Below the pieces are notes generated by a model. It had not been told where the DNA came from. It searched no databases and saw nothing but the letters and a program-made list of their open reading frames with translations. From Candidatus Thioglobus plumae (GTDB lineage Bacteria > Pseudomonadota > Gammaproteobacteria > PS1 > Pseudothioglobaceae): a DNA stretch of 30,825 bases. The stretch is taken from positions 1 through 30,825 of the forward strand of contig CAJVCM010000028.1 in the NCBI GenBank assembly GCA_910595815.1, written 5' to 3'. A program made the translations under genes and the position numbers. This document shows, piece after piece, positions 24,033-30,825 of the stretch (positions are counted from its first letter, which is position 1; the number at the start of each line of letters is the position of its first letter).

Positions 24033-24391
24033 AGCAGTAGTAAACCAACGCGTCGAATATCAGATAACAACAAATTAAAACTTCGACAAGCAGATTCGCT
24101 ATTCATGCTTTCTACCCCAATACCCATTTGCTGAATAGCTACTTGTTGTTTTGGGTGTAAGAACCGAGTTGTATCACCCGTACCAATGATAAGTAAATCA
24201 ATGTCGTCTCGTGAGCTTAGTGGAAAAAGCAAAGCTTTGTCTAATTCATCTAAATTGATTATTTCGGTTTCTGTGAAATATTTGGGTGAGATAAAGCAGG
24301 GTGTGTTTAATGTGGTATGTGCTAATTTAATTTGGGAATTTTCAACAGAAATAATAGAGTTTTGTTCAGATTCTTGTTGATTGAATTCCAT
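24029..24391 (-). CDS. Mth938-like domain protein (DUF498)
   Basis: A 120-residue soluble protein with the Mth938/Xcc1710 pattern: 'DIDLLIIGTGDTTRFL' in the middle, then 'VAIQQMGIGVESMNSESACRSFNLLLSDIRRVGLLLL' at the end, where the SACRSFN helix is typical of the fold. The same fold occurs in NDUFAF3, a complex I assembly factor; the bacterial function is unknown. It opens the peptidoglycan operon and overlaps rodA by 4 bases. The likely promoter is the TATAAT at 24432-24427. Confidence 0.88.
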   Translation of the reverse strand: MEFNQQESEQNSIISVENSQIKLAHTTLNTPCFISPKYFTETEIINLDELDKALLFPLSSRDDIDLLIIGTGDTTRFLHPKQQVAIQQMGIGVESMNSESACRSFNLLLSDIRRVGLLLL

Positions 24392-24426
24392 GCTACTATT
24401 GAGGTTGTTTGAAGGTTTAAAAATAC

Positions 24427-24432
24427 ATTATA
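24427..24432 (-). promoter_or_regulatory. -10 box for the Mth938-rodA-mltB-dacA-dat-amgK/murU operon
   Basis: A perfect TATAAT lies on the minus strand in the 79-base divergent gap, 35 bases before the ATG at 24391. A convincing -35 was not found at 16-18 bases. A plus-strand TATAAA (24460-24465) five bases before the Sel1 ATG may serve the opposite gene. Confidence 0.4.
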
Positions 24433-24470
24433 ACCGTGTAAAATTATTCTATTTTTAAATATAAACAACA

Positions 24471-24917
24471 ATGCCTAATTCTAACGAAACCGATGCTTAT
24501 TCAGCAGACTTACACAGTGGTATAGCCGCTTTTGATTCGAAAAATTTTTCTATGGCTTACCAGCTATTAGCGCCACTGGCCGCTCAAGGTGATGCAGAAT
24601 CATTATGGCGTTTAGGCATGATGCAAATGAATGGTTTGGGTTTGGTTGAAAACCAGCCTTTAGGCTTTGAGAACTTTATTCAGGCGGCTGAGCAAGGCCA
24701 TGTTTTTGCACATCATATGATTGGTGTAGCTTATATGACTGGCGAGGGTGTAGAAAAAGACATTAATAAGTCTATTGAGTGGTTTGAAAAAGCAGCCGAT
24801 TTTGATTTGCCAGGTGCAATGTATGCATTGGGCATGTTGTACGAAGACGGAAAAGAAGTGCCAAAAGATACTGAAAAAGCACAAGCTTGGTACGCTAAAG
24901 CCGAAAAGGTTTCTTAA
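24471..24917 (+). CDS. Sel1-repeat (TPR-like) protein
   Basis: A 148-residue protein made of about three Sel1-like helical repeats: 'NFSMAYQLLAPLAAQGDAESLWRLGMMQMNGLGL', then 'NQPLGFENFIQAAEQGHVFAHHMIGVAYMTGEGVEKD', then 'NKSIEWFEKAADFDLPGAMYALGMLYEDGKEVPKD'. Each shows the spaced A-x-LG-x-x-Y/M-x-x-G pattern. Such proteins are protein-protein adaptors; there is no signal peptide, so it is probably cytoplasmic. Its partner is unknown. The stop is 4 bases before the gltX ATG, and the 3' end overlaps an unused upstream extension of the gltX frame. Confidence 0.9.
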   Translation: MPNSNETDAYSADLHSGIAAFDSKNFSMAYQLLAPLAAQGDAESLWRLGMMQMNGLGLVENQPLGFENFIQAAEQGHVFAHHMIGVAYMTGEGVEKDINKSIEWFEKAADFDLPGAMYALGMLYEDGKEVPKDTEKAQAWYAKAEKVS

Positions 24918-24921
24918 ATTG

Positions 24922-26310
24922 ATGAAGTCAAGATTCGCGCCTTCCCCAACAGGTTACTTGCATATTGGCGGTGCCAGAACAGCATTGTTCGCTTGGCTGT
25001 GGGCTAGAAAAGAACAAGGTCAGTTTATCTTGCGTATTGAAGACACAGATCGAGAGCGATCTACCCAAGCTTCAGTTGATGCGATCTTGGATGGTATGAA
25101 GTGGCTAGGATTAGACCATGACGAAGGCCCTTATTATCAAACCGATCGATTTGATCGGTACAAGGTTGTGATTCAACAGCTTCTAGAAGAAGACAAAGCT
25201 TATTATTGCGAATGTTCTCAAGAACGCCTACAAAACCTGCGTGATGAATTAATGGCCAAGGGTGAAAAAGCCAAATATGATGGCCATTGCCAACATAAGA
25301 ATCTGACTGCCGGCGTGGTGCGTTTTCGTAATCCAGTCGAGGGTAATGTAGTATTTTCAGATTTGGTCAAGGGCGAGATTAGCGTGCACAACAAAGAACT
25401 CGATGATTTGATTATTGCACGTAGTGATGGCACACCCACTTACAATTTGACTGTGGTGGTTGATGATCATGATATGGAGATTGACTGTGTGATTCGTGGT
25501 GATGACCATATTAACAATACCCCTAGGCAAATCAATTTATATGAAGCACTTGGCTGGGATTTACCAGCATTTGCACACTTGCCGATGATTTTGGGTAGTG
25601 ATGGCGCAAGACTTTCCAAGCGCCATGGTGCGGTGAGCGTAATGGCCTATCGTGATGCGGGATTTTTACCCGAAGCATTACTAAATTATTTGGTACGTTT
25701 GGGTTGGTCACATGGTGATCAAGAGGTGTTTTCTATTGATGAAATGATTCTATTATTCGATCTAAAAGACGTTAATAAGGCGCCAGGTAGTTTCAACCAG
25801 GACAAATTATTATGGCTTAATCAAGAATATATAAAATCCGCTGACATGACTCATTTGATTGGGCAGCTTGATTGGCACCTTAATAGTCAAGCAATCGATG
25901 TTAGTAGCGGCCCTGACATTACTAAAGTGGTTGATGCGTTGCGAGAACGCAGTAAAACCTTGGTTGATATGGCTGAAAGTATGAAGATGTTTTATCAAGA
26001 TTTTGACCAGTTTGATGAAAAGGCTGCTAGTAAACAGTTTAAACCTGCAGCTAAGCCAATCATTAAGGCCTTAATTGATCATTATTCACAGTTAGAAGAT
26101 TGGTCGAGTGTAGCGATTCACGATGTTGTAAAAACGGTATGTGATGAGCAGGGTGTTGGTTTTGGCAAAGTTGGTCAGCCTTTTAGGTTGGCTCTCAGTG
26201 GTACAGGTAATGCAGGCAGTATTGATGTGGTGGCTGAACTTGTTGGTAAGGATAGAACTTTAGCCCGCCTTAAGTTGGCTCTTGATTATATTGCTCAAAT
26301 AGACAATTAA
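24922..26310 (+). CDS. gltX: Glutamyl-tRNA synthetase
   Basis: GltX charges tRNA-Glu and so also supplies the C5 tetrapyrrole pathway in most bacteria. The class I HIGH-type motif is 'GYLHIGGARTALF' (His14 to Gly17) and the KMSKS-type motif is 'ARLSKRHGAVSV'. A zinc site like that of Escherichia coli GluRS is present: Cys96, Cys98, Cys123 and His125. At 462 residues the length is normal for a discriminating enzyme. The start is ATG 24922, giving MKSRFAPSPTGYLHIG as in other GltX. The frame stays open upstream to 24775, but that part overlaps the Sel1 gene and lacks the family signature. It precedes glnD by 17 bases. Confidence 0.97.
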   Translation: MKSRFAPSPTGYLHIGGARTALFAWLWARKEQGQFILRIEDTDRERSTQASVDAILDGMKWLGLDHDEGPYYQTDRFDRYKVVIQQLLEEDKAYYCECSQERLQNLRDELMAKGEKAKYDGHCQHKNLTAGVVRFRNPVEGNVVFSDLVKGEISVHNKELDDLIIARSDGTPTYNLTVVVDDHDMEIDCVIRGDDHINNTPRQINLYEALGWDLPAFAHLPMILGSDGARLSKRHGAVSVMAYRDAGFLPEALLNYLVRLGWSHGDQEVFSIDEMILLFDLKDVNKAPGSFNQDKLLWLNQEYIKSADMTHLIGQLDWHLNSQAIDVSSGPDITKVVDALRERSKTLVDMAESMKMFYQDFDQFDEKAASKQFKPAAKPIIKALIDHYSQLEDWSSVAIHDVVKTVCDEQGVGFGKVGQPFRLALSGTGNAGSIDVVAELVGKDRTLARLKLALDYIAQIDN

Positions 26311-26327
26311 TCAGTTATCATCTAGTT

Positions 26328-28844
26328 ATGCATTTAGATGGCTTTAAAACTCAATATCAAACATTACAGAAATCAGTTGAGGCTGATTTTTTAAAAGACC
26401 CCGATTCAGTAGAATCATTAGTATTGGCTCGTAGCGATGGTGTTGATGTTCTATTAAAAGACATTTGGCAGACGTTTGAGATTGATAGCGAACTGTGTTT
26501 GGTGGCTGTAGGCGGTTTTGGCCGAGGCGAATTACATCTATATTCTGATATTGATTTATTAATTTTAATTCCAAATGGTACGCACGAACAACACCAGGAA
26601 GGTGTTTCTAAATTTTTAACTTTCTTGTGGGATGTTGGTTTAGAAGTGGGGCATGCAACACGTGATATTAATGACTGTGAGATAGAAATTGATGATCTAA
26701 GTGTTGTTACTAATTTATTAGAATCTCGATTATTGATTGGAAAAAACGCTTTATTTTTAAAGATGAAATCGATGATTAAAGCGAGCAATTGGTCATCCCA
26801 ATCGTTTTTAGTAGAAAAACAAAAAGAACAACATAACCGCCATCTTAATTATTCAAATACGGCTTACAACCTTGAGCCCAATCTAAAAGAAAGCCCTGGT
26901 GGGTTAAGGGATATTCAAACTGTTGCTTGGGTAGCAAAATGGTATTTTGACGTGAACCTTTTATCTGATTTGGTTGATAAATCTTACTTAAGTAGGCATG
27001 AATACGATTTATTGAAACAAGGCCAATTGTTCTTGTGGAAGGTTCGTTTTGCCCTGCACGTGATTGCTAAACGTCGAGAAGATCGAATTGCTTTTCAGTA
27101 TCAAAAAGAAGTGGCCAGCATGTTGGGCTATGTTGATACAGATTCTATGGCAGTTGAGCAATTTATGAAAGATTATTATCGTACGGTGACCAAGGTCTCG
27201 CGTCTGAATGATATTTTGTTGCAGCTACTAGAAGATCGAATCCTACATACGCAAAATCTTAATGAGCGTTTTGTTATCAGTTATGGCTATATTCAAGCCA
27301 CCAGCGATGATATTTTTAAAAATCAGCCGACGACCTTTATTGAAATTTTCTTATTGATTGCTAAACATAGTTATGTTCGGGGTATAAGTGCTGGAACGCT
27401 CAGACAAATGCAGCTCGATTTAGATTTAATTGATGAGAATTATTACAAGAAACGCCAAAATAATCGTTTATTTATTGAGTTATTACAACAAAAACGTGGC
27501 GTTAATAAAGCATTAAAGTTGATGAATCGCTATGGTGTTTTAGAACGTTATATCCCTGCATTTGGTCAAATAACAGGTTTGATGCAGTATGATTTATTTC
27601 ACGCTTATACGGTAGACCAACATACGTTATTTGTGGTTCGTAATTTAAGACGTTTTTTTGTGTCTGAGTTTGCTAAAGAATTTGAGTTGTCTAGTGAAAT
27701 TGCCAAAACCATCAACAAGCCAGAATTGTTGTTATTGGCAGGACTGTTTCATGATATTGCTAAAGGTCGTGGTGGTGATCACGCTAGTTTAGGTGCGCAA
27801 GATGCCCAAATTTTTTGTCAACATCACCAGCTAAGATCGGACGATATAGCGCTGGTATCAGGTCTGGTTGAACAGCATTTACTCATGTCACAAACGGCGC
27901 AAAAACAAGATTTAGAAGATTTTGAAGTGATTGATCGATTTGCTAAAGTGGTTGGATCAGTACAATTTTTAGAATTTTTATATTTACTAACAGTGGCAGA
28001 TATTCGCGCTACCAAGGCTGATTTGTGGAACGACTGGAAAGATTCACTTTTGAGAAAATTATTTTATAAAACTAAAGAACATTTATTAAGTGGAGTCACT
28101 AAACCACCAAGTGTCACAAAGCAGATTGAACAAATTAAACATTTAGTTTTAAGTCAAATTGATCAGCAGGGGCACGATATTAAGCAAGTTGAAAAAGTCT
28201 TTTCATCATTACCTAAGGATTACTTTTTGCGTTATAAGGTGGAAGATATTTTGTGGCACTTGTGGCTAGTGATGAAACCAACGGATAAGAAGGTCAGAGT
28301 TGTATCGCGTTTATCCGAACAATACGTGGTAGATATTTTTGTGTATGGTGATGACTCAAAAGGCTTGTTTTTTAAACTAGTGAGTATTATTGAAAAATTA
28401 GGTTTAGATATTGTTGATGCGAAGATCTTAACGACGAAAGAAAACAAAGCTTACAATACTATTAGTGTTTTGCAAGATGACATTCTGGATCAAATCAATC
28501 TTAGCCAAGAAGTGGAAGGTGGGCTTAGTCAAAAGACACTAAGTGTGAAAGAAGCGGGTGATAAATTAGCGCATCGTCATTTTGATCATAAAATGAAAAT
28601 TAGCTTTTCTCATAATGAAAAATGGAATTTAACTCAAGTAGAGATTAATGTGATTGATAAACAAGGCTTACTGTCTAACATTGCCTATATTTTTCATCAA
28701 CTTGATATTAGCTTAGTAAATGCTAGAATCACAACTTTGGGCGAGCGTGTGGAAGATGTTTTCTTTATTAGTAATGCTAAAAAACAACCATTGAGCGTAA
28801 TGGAAGAAGAGCTTCTTAAGCAGGCATTAGAAGAAAAATTGTAA
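26328..28844 (+). CDS. glnD: Bifunctional uridylyltransferase/uridylyl-removing enzyme for PII
   Basis: GlnD senses glutamine and adds or removes UMP on PII proteins, steering nitrogen assimilation. Domains run in order: nucleotidyltransferase with 'VGGFGRGELHLYSDIDLLIL' (Gly62-Asp76, the GxGR and DxD metal residues), a helical linker, the HD hydrolase with 'AGLFHDIAKGRGGDH' near residue 473, and two ACT glutamine-binding domains near 667-715 and 764-820. Total length is 838 residues, about 50 shorter than the Escherichia coli enzyme, with all catalytic motifs kept. It lies 17 bases downstream of gltX in a probable gltX-glnD operon with no Shine-Dalgarno. Confidence 0.95.
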   Translation: MHLDGFKTQYQTLQKSVEADFLKDPDSVESLVLARSDGVDVLLKDIWQTFEIDSELCLVAVGGFGRGELHLYSDIDLLILIPNGTHEQHQEGVSKFLTFLWDVGLEVGHATRDINDCEIEIDDLSVVTNLLESRLLIGKNALFLKMKSMIKASNWSSQSFLVEKQKEQHNRHLNYSNTAYNLEPNLKESPGGLRDIQTVAWVAKWYFDVNLLSDLVDKSYLSRHEYDLLKQGQLFLWKVRFALHVIAKRREDRIAFQYQKEVASMLGYVDTDSMAVEQFMKDYYRTVTKVSRLNDILLQLLEDRILHTQNLNERFVISYGYIQATSDDIFKNQPTTFIEIFLLIAKHSYVRGISAGTLRQMQLDLDLIDENYYKKRQNNRLFIELLQQKRGVNKALKLMNRYGVLERYIPAFGQITGLMQYDLFHAYTVDQHTLFVVRNLRRFFVSEFAKEFELSSEIAKTINKPELLLLAGLFHDIAKGRGGDHASLGAQDAQIFCQHHQLRSDDIALVSGLVEQHLLMSQTAQKQDLEDFEVIDRFAKVVGSVQFLEFLYLLTVADIRATKADLWNDWKDSLLRKLFYKTKEHLLSGVTKPPSVTKQIEQIKHLVLSQIDQQGHDIKQVEKVFSSLPKDYFLRYKVEDILWHLWLVMKPTDKKVRVVSRLSEQYVVDIFVYGDDSKGLFFKLVSIIEKLGLDIVDAKILTTKENKAYNTISVLQDDILDQINLSQEVEGGLSQKTLSVKEAGDKLAHRHFDHKMKISFSHNEKWNLTQVEINVIDKQGLLSNIAYIFHQLDISLVNARITTLGERVEDVFFISNAKKQPLSVMEEELLKQALEEKL

Positions 28845-28872
28845 AATAATAGCATAAAGGTTAAATAATCGA

Positions 28873-28878
28873 TATAAT
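28873..28878 (+). promoter_or_regulatory. -10 box of the trxA promoter
   Basis: A perfect TATAAT lies 59 bases before the trxA ATG. No good -35 hexamer is seen at 16-18 bases. A short stem, ACAGC-TCTTCT-GCTGT (28887-28902), sits in the predicted leader. Confidence 0.45.
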
Positions 28879-28937
28879 TTGCCTAAACAGCTCTTCTGCT
28901 GTGATTTATTCCTTTCAGACAAACATTACACAAACAT

Positions 28938-29264
28938 ATGAATGAAAAAATTAAAATAGTAACGGATAGCTCATTTGAAGCCGATGTTATTAATTCATCA
29001 CAAGCGGTTTTAGTAGATTTTTGGGCGCCTTGGTGTGGTCCTTGTAAAGCGTTAGCGCCAGTATTGGACGAAATTGCTGATGAATATGATGGAAAAATTA
29101 CCATTGCTAAAATTAACGTTGATGAAAACGATCAAACACCGCCAAAATATGGTGTTCGCGGTATTCCAACAATGTTGATTATTAAAGACGGCACAGTTGA
29201 AGCCACCAAAATGGGTGCTTTAAGTAAGGCAGAATTAAGTGCTTTTATTGACGCAAGCATTTAA
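28938..29264 (+). CDS. trxA: Thioredoxin 1
   Basis: A 108-residue cytoplasmic thioredoxin that reduces protein disulfides with electrons from thioredoxin reductase. The redox motif is 'FWAPWCGPCKALAP' with Cys33 and Cys36, the cis-Pro loop is 'GIPTMLII', and the fold matches Escherichia coli TrxA in length (109). The ATG at 28938 has no Shine-Dalgarno. A TATAAT -10 box and a separate leader indicate a promoter of its own. It precedes rho, the same order as trxA-rho in Escherichia coli, with 136 bases between. Confidence 0.96.
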   Translation: MNEKIKIVTDSSFEADVINSSQAVLVDFWAPWCGPCKALAPVLDEIADEYDGKITIAKINVDENDQTPPKYGVRGIPTMLIIKDGTVEATKMGALSKAELSAFIDASI

Positions 29265-29275
29265 AACATAGGCGC

Positions 29276-29303
29276 TTCATCTAAAAAGTGAATCGTTTTT
29301 TTT
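29276..29303 (+). terminator. Weak terminator-like stem with T8 after trxA
   Basis: TTCAT (29276-29280) can pair with GTGAA (29288-29292) around a 7-base loop, and a T8 run follows at 29296-29303. The stem is short and contains one G-U pair, so termination would be partial at best. It may still help keep trxA and rho separately regulated. Confidence 0.3.
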
Positions 29304-29350
29304 ATAATAAAATTTTAATTTAAAAAAACTTATATCGCGCTAAGCGCATC

Positions 29351-29375
29351 GATGTTAACCATTCTGGTTAGCATC
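29351..29375 (+). promoter_or_regulatory. Hairpin in the rho leader, 25 bases upstream of the start codon
   Basis: GATGTTAACC (29351-29360) pairs along all ten bases, with one T-G wobble, to GGTTAGCATC (29366-29375) around the loop ATTCT. A smaller palindrome, GCGCTAAGCGC (29337-29347), precedes it. The hairpin is not followed by a T-run, so it is a leader structure rather than an intrinsic terminator. Rho autoregulates its own leader in Escherichia coli, and this may be part of such a control element. Confidence 0.5.
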
Positions 29376-29400
29376 TCCTTTCATCCATATCGGACAATCC

Positions 29401-30663
29401 ATGAAGCTATCAGAACTAAAAAAATCATCCCCAGAGGAATTATTAGAATTGGCACAATCTTTAGGTGCTGAAAATATTTCTCGCGCTAAAAAACAAACCC
29501 TTATTTTTATTATTCTCAAAGCTAAAGCAGCCAATAATGAAGAGGTAATCGGCGATGGTACACTTGATATATTGCAAGATGGCTACGGATTTTTAAGATC
29601 GAGTGACGATTCTTACACATCAGGAGCTGATGATATTTATATTTCCCCCAATCAAATTAAACGCTTTAATTTGTCTACGGGTGATTTGGTTGCGGGAAAA
29701 ATTCGCGCACCCAAGAAAGGGGAAAAATATTTTGCATTGGTTCAAGTATCTGAAGTTAATGGTGAAAACCCAGAGAGTGTTAGAAATCGAGTGCCATTTT
29801 CTTCATTAACACCTATTCATCCAGATGAACGAATCAAGCTCGAGATTGGTAATGGCGGTACTGAAGATATTACAGCACGAGTTATTGATTTAGTCTCTCC
29901 TTTTGGTAAAGGGCAGAGGGGTTTATTGGTTGCACCGCCTAAGGCCGGTAAAACCATGATTATGCAAAATATTGCTACCTCAATCTCTCGCAACCATCCA
30001 GAATGTGAACTCATTGTATTGTTGATTGATGAGCGTCCTGAGGAAGTAACGGAAATGGCCCGCACTGTACGTGGTGAAGTGATTGCCTCAACTTTTGATG
30101 AATCAGCAAAGCGCCACGTTCAAGTGGCAGAAATGGTGATTCAAAAAGCTAAAAGACGCGCAGAGCAGGGTAAGGATGTTGTTATCTTGCTTGACTCTAT
30201 TACTCGTCTTGCAAGAGCGTATAACACCGTTGCACCTTCTTCGGGCAAAGTGTTAACCGGTGGTATTGATGCAAATGCATTACAGCGTCCAAAAAGATTT
30301 TTTGGTGCAGCTAGAAATATTGAAAATGGCGGCAGTATTACTATTATTGCGACTGCACTAGTTGATACCGGCTCTAAGATGGATGAAGTTATCTATCAAG
30401 AATTTAAAGGCACCGGTAATATGGAATTACATCTTGAGCGTCGCTTAAGTGAAAAGCGTATTTTCCCAGCAATTAATATTAATGCTTCTGGCACGCGTCG
30501 TGAAGAGTTGATTACCGATGAGAAAGAATTGCAGAAGATGTGGATTTTGCGTAAGATTTTGCACCCGATGGACACGGTAGAAGCGGCAGAATTTTTGATT
30601 GATCGTTTGAAATTGAGCAAAACCAATGATGAATTCTTCTCATCAATGTCGCAGAAGAAATAA
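29401..30663 (+). CDS. rho: Transcription termination factor Rho
   Basis: Rho is a hexameric RNA helicase that ends untranslated transcripts. The 420-residue protein matches the 419-residue Escherichia coli factor. An N-terminal helical segment is followed by the primary RNA-binding domain 'DGYGFLRSSDDSYTSGADDIYIS'. The P-loop is 'VAPPKAGKTMIMQ' (about residues 178-186), and 'VLLIDERPEEVTEM', 'LLDSITRLARAYNT' (Walker B) and the Q/R loops 'GKVLTGGIDANAL' follow. The last block is 'ELQKMWILRKILHPMDTVEAAEFLIDRL'. No insertion domain is present. It lies downstream of trxA with a structured leader and no clear Shine-Dalgarno. Confidence 0.98.
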   Translation: MKLSELKKSSPEELLELAQSLGAENISRAKKQTLIFIILKAKAANNEEVIGDGTLDILQDGYGFLRSSDDSYTSGADDIYISPNQIKRFNLSTGDLVAGKIRAPKKGEKYFALVQVSEVNGENPESVRNRVPFSSLTPIHPDERIKLEIGNGGTEDITARVIDLVSPFGKGQRGLLVAPPKAGKTMIMQNIATSISRNHPECELIVLLIDERPEEVTEMARTVRGEVIASTFDESAKRHVQVAEMVIQKAKRRAEQGKDVVILLDSITRLARAYNTVAPSSGKVLTGGIDANALQRPKRFFGAARNIENGGSITIIATALVDTGSKMDEVIYQEFKGTGNMELHLERRLSEKRIFPAININASGTRREELITDEKELQKMWILRKILHPMDTVEAAEFLIDRLKLSKTNDEFFSSMSQKK

Positions 30664-30696
30664 CACAATTCTCTTTTCTTGGCTTATACTGAAGCA

Positions 30697-30825
30697 ATGA
30701 AATTTTCATCGGTCTTTAAGCCTAATAACACACTTCTTGCTAAATACTTGATGCGTAATGTATTGGTGTTACTGGCAGCAGTGTTTATTGTGATCGGCTT
30801 GGTTGTGTTTGGCAACCAATTGGTT
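30697..30825 (+). CDS. lptF: LptF/LptG-family lipopolysaccharide transport permease, N-terminal part
   Basis: The frame is open from ATG 30697 to the window end (43 residues). It starts MKFSSVFKPNNTLLAKYLMR and runs into a long hydrophobic segment 'NVLVLLAAVFIVIGLVVFGNQLV'. LptF and LptG open with a 'RYLxRE' type helix and a membrane segment of this shape, and they form the inner-membrane part of the LptB2FG ABC transporter. With so little sequence LptF and LptG cannot be separated; LptF is usually first. A -10-like TATACT (30685-30690) ends 6 bases before the ATG, so transcription might begin at the start codon itself. Confidence 0.55.
   Translation, partial: MKFSSVFKPNNTLLAKYLMRNVLVLLAAVFIVIGLVVFGNQLV

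Noticed and set aside
24775..24921. Upstream extension of the gltX frame
   Set aside because: It lies over the Sel1 gene in another frame and the family start MKSRFAPSPTGYLHIG begins at 24922.
28887..28902. ACAGC/GCTGT stem in the trxA leader as a terminator of glnD
   Set aside because: Only five pairs and no T-run follows; it is downstream of the trxA -10 box, so at most a minor leader structure.
1..30825. CRISPR arrays, insertion sequences, tRNA genes
   Set aside because: I looked for regularly spaced repeats, transposase motifs and cloverleaf signatures by eye and saw none; a tRNAscan or CRISPR finder run would be decisive.

Overview
The window looks like chromosomal DNA of a free-living or symbiotic gammaproteobacterium with an AT-rich genome (hand-counted lines mostly 28-48% GC). 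The gene set is typical of the class: homodimeric-type aceE, an AmgK/MurU cell-wall salvage enzyme, glnD, ffs-dnaX-ybaB-recR, valS and trxA-rho. A small SOR-like protein, a rhodanese and a small c-type cytochrome would fit a marine sulfur oxidiser of the SUP05/Thioglobus type, but that placement is an inference from style, not a search result.

Layout. 1-3304 (+): the 3' end of an RseC/MucC-type membrane protein, then aceE with its own promoter, then a HopJ-domain protein. 3320-5672 (-): a slyX pseudogene (one in-frame TAA), an EamA transporter whose stop overlaps the slyX start, and the ribosomal oxygenase roxA. 5765-7497 (+): a short SOR-like protein with a strong ribosome binding site, a rhodanese and a YdjM-like membrane protein. 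7568-13090 (-): valS, ygiM and guaB in a tight operon, followed by a GC-rich 2-oxoglutarate oxygenase that looks acquired. 13164-15592: small housekeeping genes on both strands (cytochrome c, yhbQ, a Rof-like gene, yaiI, a methyltransferase, gloA). 15589-18234 (-): ffs (4.5S RNA), dnaX with an A9 slippery run, ybaB and recR. 19893-24391 plus the fused gene from 18260 (-): a six-gene peptidoglycan operon (Mth938-like, rodA, mltB, dacA, dat, amgK-murU fusion). 24471-30825 (+): a Sel1 protein, gltX, glnD, trxA, rho and the start of an LptF/LptG permease.

How the genes work together. The peptidoglycan operon joins glycan polymerisation (RodA), turnover (MltB, DacA), D-alanine interconversion (Dat) and MurNAc salvage to UDP-MurNAc (AmgK-MurU) in one transcription unit. 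The ffs-dnaX-ybaB-recR block is the classic replication and recombination cluster, with a probable slippage signal that would make a short gamma-like DnaX. Rho and a Rof-like Rho-inhibitor relative both lie in the window, and the rho leader carries a strong hairpin. There is no CRISPR array, insertion sequence or tRNA gene that I can see, and no gene-free stretch longer than 300 bases.
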